Source: an uncultured Rhodopila sp. (GTDB taxonomy: Bacteria; Pseudomonadota; Alphaproteobacteria; Acetobacterales; Acetobacteraceae). Taken from it: DNA of 64,000 nucleotides. The stretch spans positions 62,001 to 126,000 of the forward strand of contig NZ_CAIWTY010000088.1 in NCBI RefSeq assembly GCF_903915725.1, given 5' to 3'. Every line of letters begins with the position of its first letter. Positions within the stretch are counted from its first letter, which is position 1. Below, piece by piece: positions 7,506-15,831 of the stretch. The notes beneath the pieces were generated by a model. The model saw only the letters and a list, made by a program, of their open reading frames with translations. It did not search any database and had not been told where the DNA came from. The position numbers and the translations under genes are program-made.

Positions 7506-8126
7506 TCAGCCGATGCGTTCCACGTAAGTCATGACGAGGTATACGATCGCGTCACCGGCTTCGGCATTGCGGTATGAATGCGTAACGTCGGCGTCGAAGA
7601 TGATCGCATCGCCTTCCCGCAGCAGCACCGGACGGTCCGAGCCCACGGTGATCTCGACGCTTCCGGAATGGACAACAAGGTTTTCCCGTGTGCCGCCGGC
7701 ATGCGCCTCGGCTTGTTCCAGGTGAAAGGGGGCAATCCGCAGTTCGTAGAATTCGACATTCCGCTCCCCGTCGAAGGGGAACAGGGCACGGGACGTGAAC
7801 CGCCCACAGGACGAACTGAGCAACTTCTCGTGGCTTTTGCGCAGGACCACGGTGCCGGTTTCGTCCCGGGCGGCGATCAGGGTCGCGAAAGGAACGCCCA
7901 GCGCCGTTGCAACCTTCCACAGCAGCGCTATTGTCGGCGTGCTTTTCCCGGTTTCGATCTGCCCGAGCATCGCGCGGCTAACCCCTGACGCCTTGGCGAG
8001 GCGTTCCAGGGAAAAACCCTGCCGTGTGCGGATACGCCGGAGGTTCCGGCCGACAGCTATCGCTAGTTCACTCGCATGATGGGTATCACTGTTCGGCCCA
8101 TCGGCGCTGTCGTCCGATTGCGGCAT
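7506..8126 (-). CDS. XRE-family regulator with C-terminal cupin sensor domain
   Basis: About 206 residues: an N-terminal helix-turn-helix (residues ~25-80, L-R-R-I-R-T-R-Q-G-F-S-L-E-R-L-A then S-R-A-M-L-G-Q-I-E-T-G-K-S-T-P-T) and a C-terminal cupin barrel (residues ~130-205, with E-A-H-A-G-G-T-R-E and a final V-T-H-S-Y). This is the PuuR/SutR-like arrangement, in which the cupin binds a small ligand. I chose the start at 8126 because GAGG lies 4 bases upstream; an in-frame start at 8210 would add 28 residues. Targets unknown; the neighbouring oxidoreductase gene on the same strand is degenerate. Confidence 0.85.
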   Translation of the reverse strand: MPQSDDSADGPNSDTHHASELAIAVGRNLRRIRTRQGFSLERLAKASGVSRAMLGQIETGKSTPTIALLWKVATALGVPFATLIAARDETGTVVLRKSHEKLLSSSCGRFTSRALFPFDGERNVEFYELRIAPFHLEQAEAHAGGTRENLVVHSGSVEITVGSDRPVLLREGDAIIFDADVTHSYRNAEAGDAIVYLVMTYVERIG

Positions 8127-8401
8127 TTCACCTCGCCTTGGATCACGGGCCGGCAAAGTAGGATAGAGATCCGTGCGGTGCAACGGTCCGCGTGGTTTAG
8201 TCTCAAGCATGAAATTCGCTGCTCACCATCATCGGCATCAACACCGGCAGGTTAAACCATCCTGAACCGCAGAACTCCGGCATCAACGCCGGCACGGCGG
8301 CCGCGCTGGCCGGCGGTTTCGTCTTCGGTTTCGGCCTGCGGTAGTCAGCCGAGTTGAATATGCGCGCGCCCGCGGTATTCCCCTGCATTGCGGCACCCCT
8401 G

Positions 8402-9046
8402 TCAGAAAAATCCCAGGCCCGGCAAGCGCGTGCCGTGCAGTTCGTAGGCTCCCAAGGGCTGCGCCTTGTAGGCCGCCGAATTAAGCGACGACAGGGTGCG
8501 CACATTGCGCCGATGCCGGTCGGGCTTCTTCCGCTGGCGCATCAGGATCAGGTCCGCATACAGGCTGCCGAAGCGGTAGTGTTTCGTGCCGCGCAGGCGA
8601 AAGCCGTCGCCGTCCGGCAACGGCGTCGTCTTCAGCGGATAGGTTCCGCCGTTCTGCAGCCGATCGAGTTCGGTTGTCGCCAGACTGACGATGCCGCCAT
8701 CCGGGACGGTGCGGCGCCGGCCCTGGCGGCGCTCGTCGGTCGAGCCAACCATGAAGCGTTCGACGAAGGTAAAGTGGTTGCGGAAGATATGGGCGACGTT
8801 GGTGTCGGCCTCGGCGAGGTCGATCGCCTCCTCGATCACGTCGCGCAGCGAACCGCCGCTCTCGGCCGCCGGCAGCAGGCCGCCGAAGCGGGCGCCGCGC
8901 AGCAGGGGCAGCGCCTCGAACGGGTGAACGCAATCGGCGTCACCGGCGGAAGCGAGCTCGGCGATGACGTCGCAGACCTGCCGCAGTGCGGAAGGGCGGG
9001 CTGCGGCGGGGGCCAGGACCGTGTCGTTCATCACGCACTCCAACAT
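8402..9046 (-). pseudogene. Acyl-CoA dehydrogenase/flavin monooxygenase-like gene, internally deleted
   Basis: The 214-residue frame starts like an SfnB/DszC-type acyl-CoA dehydrogenase relative: an N-terminal helical domain, N-V-A-H-I-F-R-N-H-F, and a beta-domain segment G-D-G-F-R-L-R-G-T-K-H-Y-R-F-G-S-L-Y-A. At about residue 170 it jumps to R-T-L-S-S-L-N-S-A-A-Y-K-A, which resembles the extreme C-terminus of the same family. Family members are near 400 residues, so the middle (FAD-binding C-terminal helices) appears to be missing. The frame is still open, but an active enzyme is not expected. Start may be 9046 or 9031. Confidence 0.65.
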
Positions 9047-9538
9047 AGCGGATGTCGCGTGATACCATCATAGGGGGGCGTTGAATACCCATAATACGTG
9101 GCATTGCCGTGTTACGCCGCCACCCGGTGCGCGTGCTTTCGCGATGCATACGATCTCGGTGCCCACGATCATCAGACCGCTTTCGCTGCCGCCAGGCTCC
9201 CTGGCGGCCCGTTCGATCAATATCGAACACCACCGCGGGAACCCCACCAGTTGCCCGGGGAGCGCGCGCTTTCTCCGATGTACGGATTGCAGATCCAAAG
9301 CTCATCCGGGCTTTGCCCTCGCGGCCATATGCCGCGCTGGAGTTCGGATCAGGTGTACCGGGCGCGGGCGGCCGCGGTTCGGGCTGGCTGCCGAGACCCT
9401 TCGAGAAGACTTGGTTGTGTTGGACGCTGATAGCTCTCAGCCAGAGCCGGCGGTGCCAACCTTTTCGGCTGGCACCGCGTGGCCGTGACGGTCCGTGAGA
9501 TGGGTCTTTTACCGAAACCTCCGGCTTGTGCGCTTGCC
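9047..9538. other. Intergenic stretch with no recognised gene
   Basis: Nearly 500 bases between the degenerate dehydrogenase and a small membrane protein gene. Open frames here are short, unsupported by ribosome sites and have no familiar motifs. I see no strong hairpin or RNA gene. Confidence 0.4.
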
Positions 9539-9688
9539 TTAGGTCTTGGGCGGTGTGGGAGCATCGATCTTCTTATTGACCGTGTCCTTGTACCTCGGCA
9601 GATACCGGTAGCTCCTGTCGAAAGGCCGGACGCCGAAATACCAGAGAACGCCTGCAAGAGCGGCCACGGGAACGATAATTTGCAGCAT
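9539..9688 (-). CDS. Small single-span membrane protein (49 residues)
   Basis: Begins M-L-Q-I-I-V-P-V-A-A-L-A-G-V-L-W-Y-F-G-V, one hydrophobic segment at residues 2-20, followed by a basic tail (R-P-F-D-R-S-Y-R-Y-L-P-R-Y) and ending P-T-P-P-K-T. An AAGGAG site lies about 10 bases before the start. Not assigned to a family. It lies just downstream of a CsbD-like remnant on the same strand, so both may belong to a stress-type locus. Confidence 0.5.
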   Translation of the reverse strand: MLQIIVPVAALAGVLWYFGVRPFDRSYRYLPRYKDTVNKKIDAPTPPKT

Positions 9689-9723
9689 GATGGTGAGTCT
9701 CCTTGCTTGATAGTCCGGACTGT

Positions 9724-9840
9724 TTACTTCCGGATTGCGTCCTTGATGCCACCAATGGCGTTCTGAGACTTGCCTTCGACTTTCTCGCTCTTGCCGCCGG
9801 CGACAAGATACCCGTAATCGCCGCTCTCTCTGGAGGCAGG
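9724..9840 (-). pseudogene. CsbD-like stress protein remnant
   Basis: Reading the minus strand to the TAA at 9724-9726 gives a C-terminus K-V-E-G-K-S-Q-N-A-I-G-G-I-K-D-A-I-R-K, close to the end of CsbD-family general stress proteins (E-G-K-x-x-x-x-x-G-x-x-Q-N-A-V-G-G-x-K-D). Going upstream, the frame loses the family pattern and shows no start codon within reach, so this looks like the 3' part of a broken gene. The upstream limit given is approximate. Confidence 0.5.
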
Positions 9841-10177
9841 AAAGGTATAGCAACGACAAAATCGTTGACGCAGCTCCCTCCGGGATAACATCGGGGCCAC
9901 TGGCCCTCCCCGGTATATCAGCTCGCAACGGCGGTTCCGCCAGCCTCGGAATCTACCTACATCAATGCGCCAAGGTGCGCCAGCTGCGCGCAGGTCTGTT
10001 CCGCACAGGCCATTTCAGCCTCTCGGATCGATGCAACTACTTCCGCCGATGCCCTGAATAACGCCCGGGCCCCTGATGCCAATGCAGCCGGCGCGGCATA
10101 CGGATCGTCCGGTGGCACGGCGCGGGTCGTGTTCAGCGGCGATTATGGCCGGTTCCCGGGCGTTACATGCGTTCGAA
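9841..10177. other. Intergenic stretch with no recognised gene
   Basis: About 340 bases downstream of the glycosyltransferase gene. I see no gene, RNA or strong terminator hairpin here. Confidence 0.4.
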
Positions 10178-11245
10178 TCAGTCGGCGGCCTCCATCAGCG
10201 CGGAATGATGGGCACCGGCCCCGGAAGCGATTTTGCGGTAGACCGCAAGGTAGTCCTGAGCCATCCGCGTGGCGGTAAAGCGGGCGGCGAATCCGGCCCG
10301 CACCCGCTTGCGCGAAAGCCGGCCCAATCGGGACACCGCGGCGATGGCGGCCGACTCGTTTTCAACGATAATGCCCGTCACGCCGTCATCGATGATCTCG
10401 GGCACCGAGCCCCGATTGAAAGCGATCACCGGCGTGCCGCATGCCATCGCTTCTATCATCACGAGGCCGAACGGTTCCGGCCAGGCGATCGGCATCAGCA
10501 GCGCGATGGCACCCGACAGAAAGCCAGGCTTCCGCGCGTCGGAGATCTCGCCCACCATCTCCACCCCGCCATCCGCCAACATCGGCCGAATAACCGTTTC
10601 GAAATAGCTCCGGTCAGCCATGTCCACCTTTGCCGCGATCTTCAGCGGAATCCCGCAGGCGCGCGCGATGCGGATCGCGGCGTCCGGCCCCTTTTCCGGC
10701 GCGATGCGGCCGAGGAAAGCGAGATACCGCGGCTTGATGCCGTCAACCGGCGTCAGCAGTCCGGCGGGCAAACCATGATAGACCGTCGCAACATAGTTTG
10801 CGTCAGGCATCGGCCGGCGCTGATTGTCGGAGATGCTGACCAGAGGCACCTCCGGAAACGCCGTGAACATCGGCTTCAGTTCCGGCAGATCGAGCCGCCC
10901 ATGTAACGTCGTCAGAAACGGCGTCTGCTGCCGGCTAAACAGGCTGAATGGCAGGTAGTCCATATGGAAATGCATGACGTCGAACTCGTCCGCGCGCCTG
11001 CGAACAGCCTCAAGCATCAGCAGGTTCGGCACCAGTTGATCGCGAATAAACGGATCCAGCCGCAAGGCATGCGGCCATACCGGGTCAAGCTCCGCCCGGG
11101 TCACGGAATCGCCGCTCGCGAACAGCGTGACATCATGGCCAAGTGCCACGAGTTCCTCGGTGAGAAACGAGACGACGCGTTCGGTGCCGCCATAAAGCTT
11201 GGGGGGAACGGCTTCGTACAACGGTGCGATCTGGGCGATGCGCAT
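10178..11245 (-). CDS. GT4-family glycosyltransferase (copy 1)
   Basis: A 355-residue GT-B fold retaining glycosyltransferase. The N-terminal half has the glycine-rich acceptor-side loop P-P-K-L-Y-G-G-T-E-R-V; the C-terminal half has F-L-G-R-I-A-P-E-K-G and the donor-binding E-x7-E type segment P-E-P-F-G-L-V-M-I-E-A-M-A-C-G-T-P-V-I-A, as in GT4 enzymes that use nucleotide or phospholipid-linked sugars. Soluble and cytoplasmic. It is strongly similar along its whole length to the protein at 61189-62238, with identical blocks at both motif regions. No glycan cluster surrounds it, so its product is unknown. Confidence 0.9.
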   Translation of the reverse strand: MRIAQIAPLYEAVPPKLYGGTERVVSFLTEELVALGHDVTLFASGDSVTRAELDPVWPHALRLDPFIRDQLVPNLLMLEAVRRRADEFDVMHFHMDYLPFSLFSRQQTPFLTTLHGRLDLPELKPMFTAFPEVPLVSISDNQRRPMPDANYVATVYHGLPAGLLTPVDGIKPRYLAFLGRIAPEKGPDAAIRIARACGIPLKIAAKVDMADRSYFETVIRPMLADGGVEMVGEISDARKPGFLSGAIALLMPIAWPEPFGLVMIEAMACGTPVIAFNRGSVPEIIDDGVTGIIVENESAAIAAVSRLGRLSRKRVRAGFAARFTATRMAQDYLAVYRKIASGAGAHHSALMEAAD

Positions 11246-11814
11246 GATCAGGAGCTCCGGTAAGGGCTTCCATGTCCGCCCGTCCTGACGGGATCGAAAA
11301 TCATGGTATGAATCTCCTGCCTCATATCTGCTGAATAATGCCGCCCCGTCAGGCTCGGAAAATACCTAGACCGCCCTGCTTCGGACGGCGCCCTTCCCTG
11401 GCGACAAAGCCATGATCGCCGCTGGAAGCCGGCCTCGATTGGGGTTGGAACGCCGCGGCCATCTTCCGCATGATGGAACCCGGTGCGGGATGGTTGGCGA
11501 TACCGGTCCGACGTGGCGCACCGTAGCGGGCCCGGCATTCGGCGGATGTCATCGGCTTGTCTGCCTTCGCCTCGGGCGCCCCGCTCCATACACGGCCTGA
11601 AAGGTGCTGTCCTGTTCACCAAGCGTTGCCCCGTGCGTGGATAGCACTATCGAAAATAAACGTTTGTGTGTCGTCATTTTTGTGTTGCACGCTAATGTCG
11701 CGTTGTATAACCTGCCCGGATGTCTCGACCACCCATCATCCCGGGCGCTCAGGCCGCGGGGGAGACCAGGCGCGGCCACGCGACGCCCCGGTCTGTCATT
11801 TTCGGAGTTCTAAC
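11246..11814. other. Intergenic stretch between divergent glycosyltransferase and nitroreductase genes
   Basis: About 570 bases. Most of it is GC-rich with no believable gene. An AT-rich patch at 11640-11715 contains a possible rightward promoter (TTGCAC at 11685-11690, TATAAC at 11706-11711, spacing 15) that could drive the nitroreductase gene; the short spacing makes this weak. Confidence 0.35.
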
Positions 11815-12447
11815 ATGACTGCTGTCGATTCCCGTCTGGCCGAAAAGCCTCGCCACGCCGATTATCCGATCGACCCGCTGTTTCTCGAACGCTGGTCGCC
11901 ACGCGCCTTCACCGATGAGACGATCCCGGAAGCCGGGTTGCTCGCCCTGTTCGAAGCTGCGCGCTGGGCGCCGTCCGCTTACAATGCCCAACCCTGGCGC
12001 TTCCTGTATGCGCGCCGCAACACCGCGCATTGGGAAACGTTCCTTGGTCTGTTGGTTCCGTTCAACCAGACCTGGGCGAGTCGGGCGGCTGCGCTGATCG
12101 TCCTGGTCTCCGATCCGAACTTTCTGCCGCCCGGCGCCGAAAAGCCGGTGACGTTGCGCAGCCATTCACTCGATGCCGGCGCCGCCTGGGCGAACCTGGC
12201 GTTGCAGGCCACGCGCGCCGGCTGGCGGGCGCACGGCATGGGCGGCTTCGACGCCGAACGCGCCGCGACCGAGCTGCGCGTGCCGCAGGGCCACACGGTT
12301 GAGCTTGCCATTGCCATCGGGCGACCGGGAGAGCGGTCGAGCCTGCCTGAAGCGTATCAGGGACGCGAATTTCCGAGCGGACGCAAGCCAGTGGCGGAGT
12401 TTGCGTTTGAAGGAGGTTTTGCGGCCGACGCCGGCCGGAATCGGTAG
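11815..12447 (+). CDS. Nitroreductase family protein
   Basis: A 210-residue FMN-dependent nitroreductase-fold protein. The FMN-binding start R-W-S-P-R-A-F-T-D-E and R-W-A-P-S-A-Y-N-A-Q-P-W-R-F match the family. The C-terminal part includes H-G-M-G-G-F-D and the usual I-A-I-G-R-P-G. Such enzymes reduce nitro groups, quinones or related compounds with NAD(P)H; the substrate here is unknown. The ATG at 11815 has CGGAG 7 bases upstream; the open frame extends further upstream but without family similarity. Confidence 0.88.
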   Translation: MTAVDSRLAEKPRHADYPIDPLFLERWSPRAFTDETIPEAGLLALFEAARWAPSAYNAQPWRFLYARRNTAHWETFLGLLVPFNQTWASRAAALIVLVSDPNFLPPGAEKPVTLRSHSLDAGAAWANLALQATRAGWRAHGMGGFDAERAATELRVPQGHTVELAIAIGRPGERSSLPEAYQGREFPSGRKPVAEFAFEGGFAADAGRNR

Positions 12448-12523
12448 CTCTTGGCCGCTGTGCTGTCCGACGGCCGGCCTGCGCGCCTGCGTTCCGGATT
12501 GTCCGGGTAGTCGATACGAAGGA

Positions 12524-12549
12524 CCCGCCCCCGAAGCGGAGGGGGCGGG
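12524..12549. terminator. GC-only hairpin after the nitroreductase gene
   Basis: A perfect 9-bp stem, CCCGCCCCC (12524-12532) with GGGGGCGGG (12541-12549), 8-base loop, between convergent genes. There is no T-run on either side, so it may act as a transcription block, an RNA-stabilising end or simply a palindrome. Confidence 0.4.
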
Positions 12550-12657
12550 AGGAACCACCCGGGGAATCCGGCGTGCGGACCTGGCCTCGGATTTTGCGCT
12601 TGGTGCGGTAGCGCCTGCCGAGATCGACAGTCAGGCAGGGCGCCGCTTCGGCAACGC

Positions 12658-13587
12658 CTAAACCTCCAGCCGCTCGAACGCCGCCCGCAACGTCTCCGCG
12701 CTGCGTTCCAGCGCAGCCCGCTCCTCATCCGACATCACCGGTTTTAAAATCCGCACGACCCCCTTGCGCGCCAGAACCGTCGGCACCGACAGCGTCGTGC
12801 CGTATTCCGGCACATGGCAGCCGAGCGGGAACACGGCGAACTCATTACGGATCATCGCCTCCACCAGCCGCCCGCAGGCCATCCCGATGCCGTACTGGCT
12901 GGCCCCCGTCCCTTCGATGATCGTTATATTGGCGTTACGCACCTGCGCCTCCACCTTTGCCCGAAACGCCCCAACCTCGCCGATAGGAACCATATCGAGC
13001 ACCGAGGCGCCGGCCACCCGGGCCGAGGACCAAAGCAGCACGCGCGAATTGCCGTGCTCACCCACCACCTGCGCATCGACCTGGTCGGGGTGCACGCCCA
13101 ACTGCCGGGCGATATAGAAACGAAACCGCAGAGTATCGATATAGGTGCCCGAACTGATCACCCGGTCGTGCCCGGCGATCCGCCGTGCCAGCTCGGTCAA
13201 CGGCTCCGGCGGATTGGTAATGACCATGATCGTCGCATCGCCCGCCGCGCGCACGATCTTCGGCACGATATCGGCGATGATACGCGCATTGGTATCAAGC
13301 AGCCGCAGCCGCCCCCTGGGATCGTTGCGGTCCATCGCGCCGCCGGCCATTTCATTGATGCCGACGGCGACAAGGACAAGTTCCGCCCCCGCAAGATCCG
13401 GGTAGTCCCCGGCGATCAGGCGCACCGGCGGGCAGAGCGGCGTGCCGTACTGCATGTCGGTGACCACGCCGCGCACCCGCGCCTCATTCGAATCAAGCAC
13501 GACGATCTCATGCGCGGCGCCACGCCCGAGAATAGCCATGATACAAGCCGTGCCGACCGCGCCGGCGCCGATGACTCCGATTTTCAC
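12658..13587 (-). CDS. Lactate/malate dehydrogenase-superfamily protein with an unusual active-site loop
   Basis: A 309-residue NAD-dependent 2-hydroxyacid dehydrogenase of the LDH/MDH superfamily. Seen: Rossmann start I-G-V-I-G-A-G-A-V-G-T-A, the I-T-N-P-P-E-P segment, S-S-G-T-Y-I-D-T-L-R-F-R, and the catalytic G-E-H-G-N-S. The coenzyme loop, normally A-R-Q-K-P-G-E-T-R or A-R-K-P-G-M-S-R, is longer and reads I-N-E-M-A-G-G-A-M-D-R-N-D-P-R-G-R, so the residue that sets lactate versus malate preference cannot be aligned by eye. Substrate is uncertain; a simple ldh or mdh name is not justified. Confidence 0.82.
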   Translation of the reverse strand: MKIGVIGAGAVGTACIMAILGRGAAHEIVVLDSNEARVRGVVTDMQYGTPLCPPVRLIAGDYPDLAGAELVLVAVGINEMAGGAMDRNDPRGRLRLLDTNARIIADIVPKIVRAAGDATIMVITNPPEPLTELARRIAGHDRVISSGTYIDTLRFRFYIARQLGVHPDQVDAQVVGEHGNSRVLLWSSARVAGASVLDMVPIGEVGAFRAKVEAQVRNANITIIEGTGASQYGIGMACGRLVEAMIRNEFAVFPLGCHVPEYGTTLSVPTVLARKGVVRILKPVMSDEERAALERSAETLRAAFERLEV

Positions 13588-13701
13588 TGCCGTCTCCGCT
13601 ATGCTGACGCGCGGACATTACCTGATCGGCATGGTGTAGAGTCACGACAATTCCGGTTTCGTGTTGCAACGGGACGGCACCGACCGCCAACCCTTCCCGT
13701 T

Positions 13702-13721
13702 ATGCCAACCCAGGTGGGCAT
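13702..13721. repeat. Small inverted repeat in the 13.6-13.8 kb intergenic region
   Basis: ATGCCAACC and GGTGGGCAT form a near-perfect hairpin with a 2-base loop (one A/G mismatch). A related sequence (ATGCC...GGCATCCACG) lies at about 56147-56172 near the start of another long intergenic stretch, so this may be a second dispersed palindrome family. Confidence 0.35.
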
Positions 13722-13837
13722 CCAAGGCTCTCGCTGCGCCATGCACCGCAAGGCGTGGAGGGTGTGCCTGCGCGCACCATGACGATAGGGCGCATGCGCG
13801 CACCATGCCGATGCGGCGGCTCCCCGATCCGCCCCGC

Positions 13838-14623
13838 TTACTGCGCGAAGAACATCTCCGTCAGCACATAATCGAACGCCAGGATCAGGATCGACGCGCT
13901 CACCACGGCCGAGGTCGTCGCCGCGCCGACGCCCTGCGCGCCGCCCTTGCTGTTGTAGCCCTGGTAGCAGCCCATCAGTGCGATGATGAAGCCGAACACC
14001 GCCGCCTTCACCAGGCCGGACACCACGTCCCCGGTCTGCACGAAATTCACCGTGTTGGTCACGTAACTGTCCACGTTGAAGCCCAGCTTCAACGTCGAAA
14101 CGATGAACCCGCCCAGCACGCCCAGGATGTCCGCCACCACCACCAGGAGCGGCAGCGCGATGATCCCGGCCAGCAGCCGGGGGGCCACCAGATATTTCAT
14201 CGGATTGGTGGACAGCGTGCTCAAAGCATCGATCTGGTCGGTCACCCGCATGGTGCCGATCTCGGCGGCCATGGCGGCGCCGATGCGGCCGGCGACCATC
14301 AGGCCGGCCAGCACCGGTCCCAATTCGCGAGTCACTGACAGCACCACCAGGTTGGCGACCGCGCCCTGCGCGGAAAACCGGGCGAACCCGGTATACGATT
14401 GCAACGCCAGCACCATGCCGGTGAACACCGCCGTCAGTGCCACCACCGGCAGGCTGAAATATCCGATCTCCAGCAGGGCACGGGCAAACAGGCGGCCGTA
14501 GAACGGCGGGCGAAAGAGGTGCGACAGCCCCTCCAACGCAAACAGCGCAAGCGCGCCGGCCGCGCGGCACAGGCCGATGACCGGGCGGCCGAGGGCGGCC
14601 AGGAAGTCCAGGATTGCAGTCAC
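13838..14623 (-). CDS. mlaE: MlaE-type ABC transporter permease
   Basis: A 261-residue integral membrane protein of the MlaE/YrbE family, the permease of phospholipid transporters that keep outer-membrane lipid asymmetry. Family signatures: V-F-T-G-M-V-L-A-L-Q, S-V-T-R-E-L-G-P-V-L-A-G-L-M-V-A-G-R-I-G-A-A-M-A-A-E-I-G (EQ-loop region, in part), and five to six hydrophobic segments. It uses a GTG start that overlaps the alr stop (GTGA), so it is translated with alr. The usual partners, mlaF ATPase and mlaD, do not follow; the next gene is the dehydrogenase. Confidence 0.9.
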   Translation of the reverse strand: MTAILDFLAALGRPVIGLCRAAGALALFALEGLSHLFRPPFYGRLFARALLEIGYFSLPVVALTAVFTGMVLALQSYTGFARFSAQGAVANLVVLSVTRELGPVLAGLMVAGRIGAAMAAEIGTMRVTDQIDALSTLSTNPMKYLVAPRLLAGIIALPLLVVVADILGVLGGFIVSTLKLGFNVDSYVTNTVNFVQTGDVVSGLVKAAVFGFIIALMGCYQGYNSKGGAQGVGAATTSAVVSASILILAFDYVLTEMFFAQ

Positions 14624-15690
14624 GCTGTGCGATACACCCGTTGAAAGCGGCGGCCGAGGGAGGTCAGCACCTCATACCCGTTCGTGCCGGCCGCGGCGGC
14701 GAGGTCGTCGGGGGACAGATGCGGGCCGAGAACTTCCAGCCAGCCTCCAGGTTGCACGCCGGGATGATCGGTCACGTCGAATGTGGTCAGGTCCATGGAG
14801 ACGCGGCCTACCAGCGGAACGGGGGTCCCGTCAAAGCAGGCCGATGCGCGATTGGACAGACTCCGGTGGTAGCCGTCGGCGTAACCCAGTGCCGCGGTGG
14901 CAATTCGTGTCGGCCGCGCAGCTTTCCAGGTGGCGTTATAGCCGACGGTCGCCCCCGCCGGGATGTCGCGCACGGTCAGCACCCGGACCATCAGTCGCAC
15001 GACACCGTGCATCGGGTTGGGCTGTCCGGGGGTCGGGTTGAGTCCGTACAGCGCCGCTCCCGGCCGGGCGAGGTCGGAGGCGAAGTCCGGACCAAGAAAG
15101 ATCCCCGAGGAGTTCGCCAGGCTGAACTTCCAGGGCGGCAGCATCGCCCGGGCCGCGGCGACACGCTGGCGTTGAAGCTGGTTGATCGGGTCGCCGGGCA
15201 CTTCCGACGCCACCAGGTGCGACATCGCATAGCGGATCGCCATCCCATCCAGCCGCTTGCGATCTGCCGCCAGAGCCGCCAGTTCGCTGGGGGGCAGCCC
15301 GAGGCGCGACATCCCGGTGTCGATGTGCAGGATAGCCTCGCCGCGGTTTTGCCACCGGTCGATCTCGTCCAGCGAGCACAAAACCGGGGTCAGCCCGTGC
15401 ACCCCAAAGGCGGTCTCTGTGCCCGGAATCAGGCCGCCGAGCACGGCGATCATCGCGCCGGGCAAGGCGTCGCGGATGGCGAGCGCCTCCTCCAGCCAGG
15501 CCACGACGAAGCTCCGGCAACCGGCGTTGTGCAGGGCGGCGGCGACGGGGCGCGCGCCCAGGCCGTAAGCGTCGGCCTTGACCACGGCGGCGACGTCGCC
15601 GGATGGATGCCGCGCCTTCAGGGTCCGCCAGTTGGCGACGATCGCCGCCAGGTCGACGGTCAGGACGGCGTGGGCGGTTTCAGGCTCCAT
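14620..15690 (-). CDS. alr: Alanine racemase
   Basis: A PLP-dependent fold-type III racemase that makes D-alanine for peptidoglycan. The PLP lysine is in A-V-V-K-A-D-A-Y-G-L-G near residue 38; the C-terminal catalytic Tyr region is seen as V-G-Y-N-A-T-W, followed by L-G-Y-A-D-G-Y and G-R-V-S-M-D. I take the ATG at 15690 (GGGACGG upstream), giving about 356 residues; a GTG at 15702 is in frame too. A long palindromic repeat ends its 5' side, and the mlaE-like gene overlaps its stop. Confidence 0.95.
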   Translation of the reverse strand: MEPETAHAVLTVDLAAIVANWRTLKARHPSGDVAAVVKADAYGLGARPVAAALHNAGCRSFVVAWLEEALAIRDALPGAMIAVLGGLIPGTETAFGVHGLTPVLCSLDEIDRWQNRGEAILHIDTGMSRLGLPPSELAALAADRKRLDGMAIRYAMSHLVASEVPGDPINQLQRQRVAAARAMLPPWKFSLANSSGIFLGPDFASDLARPGAALYGLNPTPGQPNPMHGVVRLMVRVLTVRDIPAGATVGYNATWKAARPTRIATAALGYADGYHRSLSNRASACFDGTPVPLVGRVSMDLTTFDVTDHPGVQPGGWLEVLGPHLSPDDLAAAAGTNGYEVLTSLGRRFQRVYRTA

Positions 15691-15706
15691 GATCCGTCCC
15701 ACTACT

Positions 15707-15785
15707 CGTCATGGCCCGGATTGTCCGGGCCACCTATTCCAGCACCCTGCCGCGACAGGTGGCCCGGACAAGCCGGGCCATGACG
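15707..15785. repeat. Dispersed palindromic repeat, composite copy
   Basis: Two 29-base arms (15707-15735 and 15757-15785), complementary except for one base, flank a 21-base centre containing CAGCACCCTGCCGCGAC. Each arm holds its own smaller palindrome (ATGGCCCGG...CCGGGCCA). Related copies are at 31148-31188, 32051-32098, 55463-55495 and 58521-58563. It lies between dnaB and alr, where both genes point left. Confidence 0.75.
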
Positions 15786-15831
15786 GAGGGGGGCGAACGC
15801 CGCGCCTGCCTTTCGCCCAGCGCCCACCACC

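Noticed and set aside
8210-8350. Short rightward frames, one His-rich and one hydrophobic, in the gap before the cupin regulator start
   Set aside because: No ribosome site or family match; they lie in the promoter side of the regulator gene and are likely chance.
10160-10180. A tRNA-like GTTCGAATC T-loop motif
   Set aside because: No acceptor stem, anticodon arm or other tRNA features around it; it lies at the 3' end of the glycosyltransferase gene.
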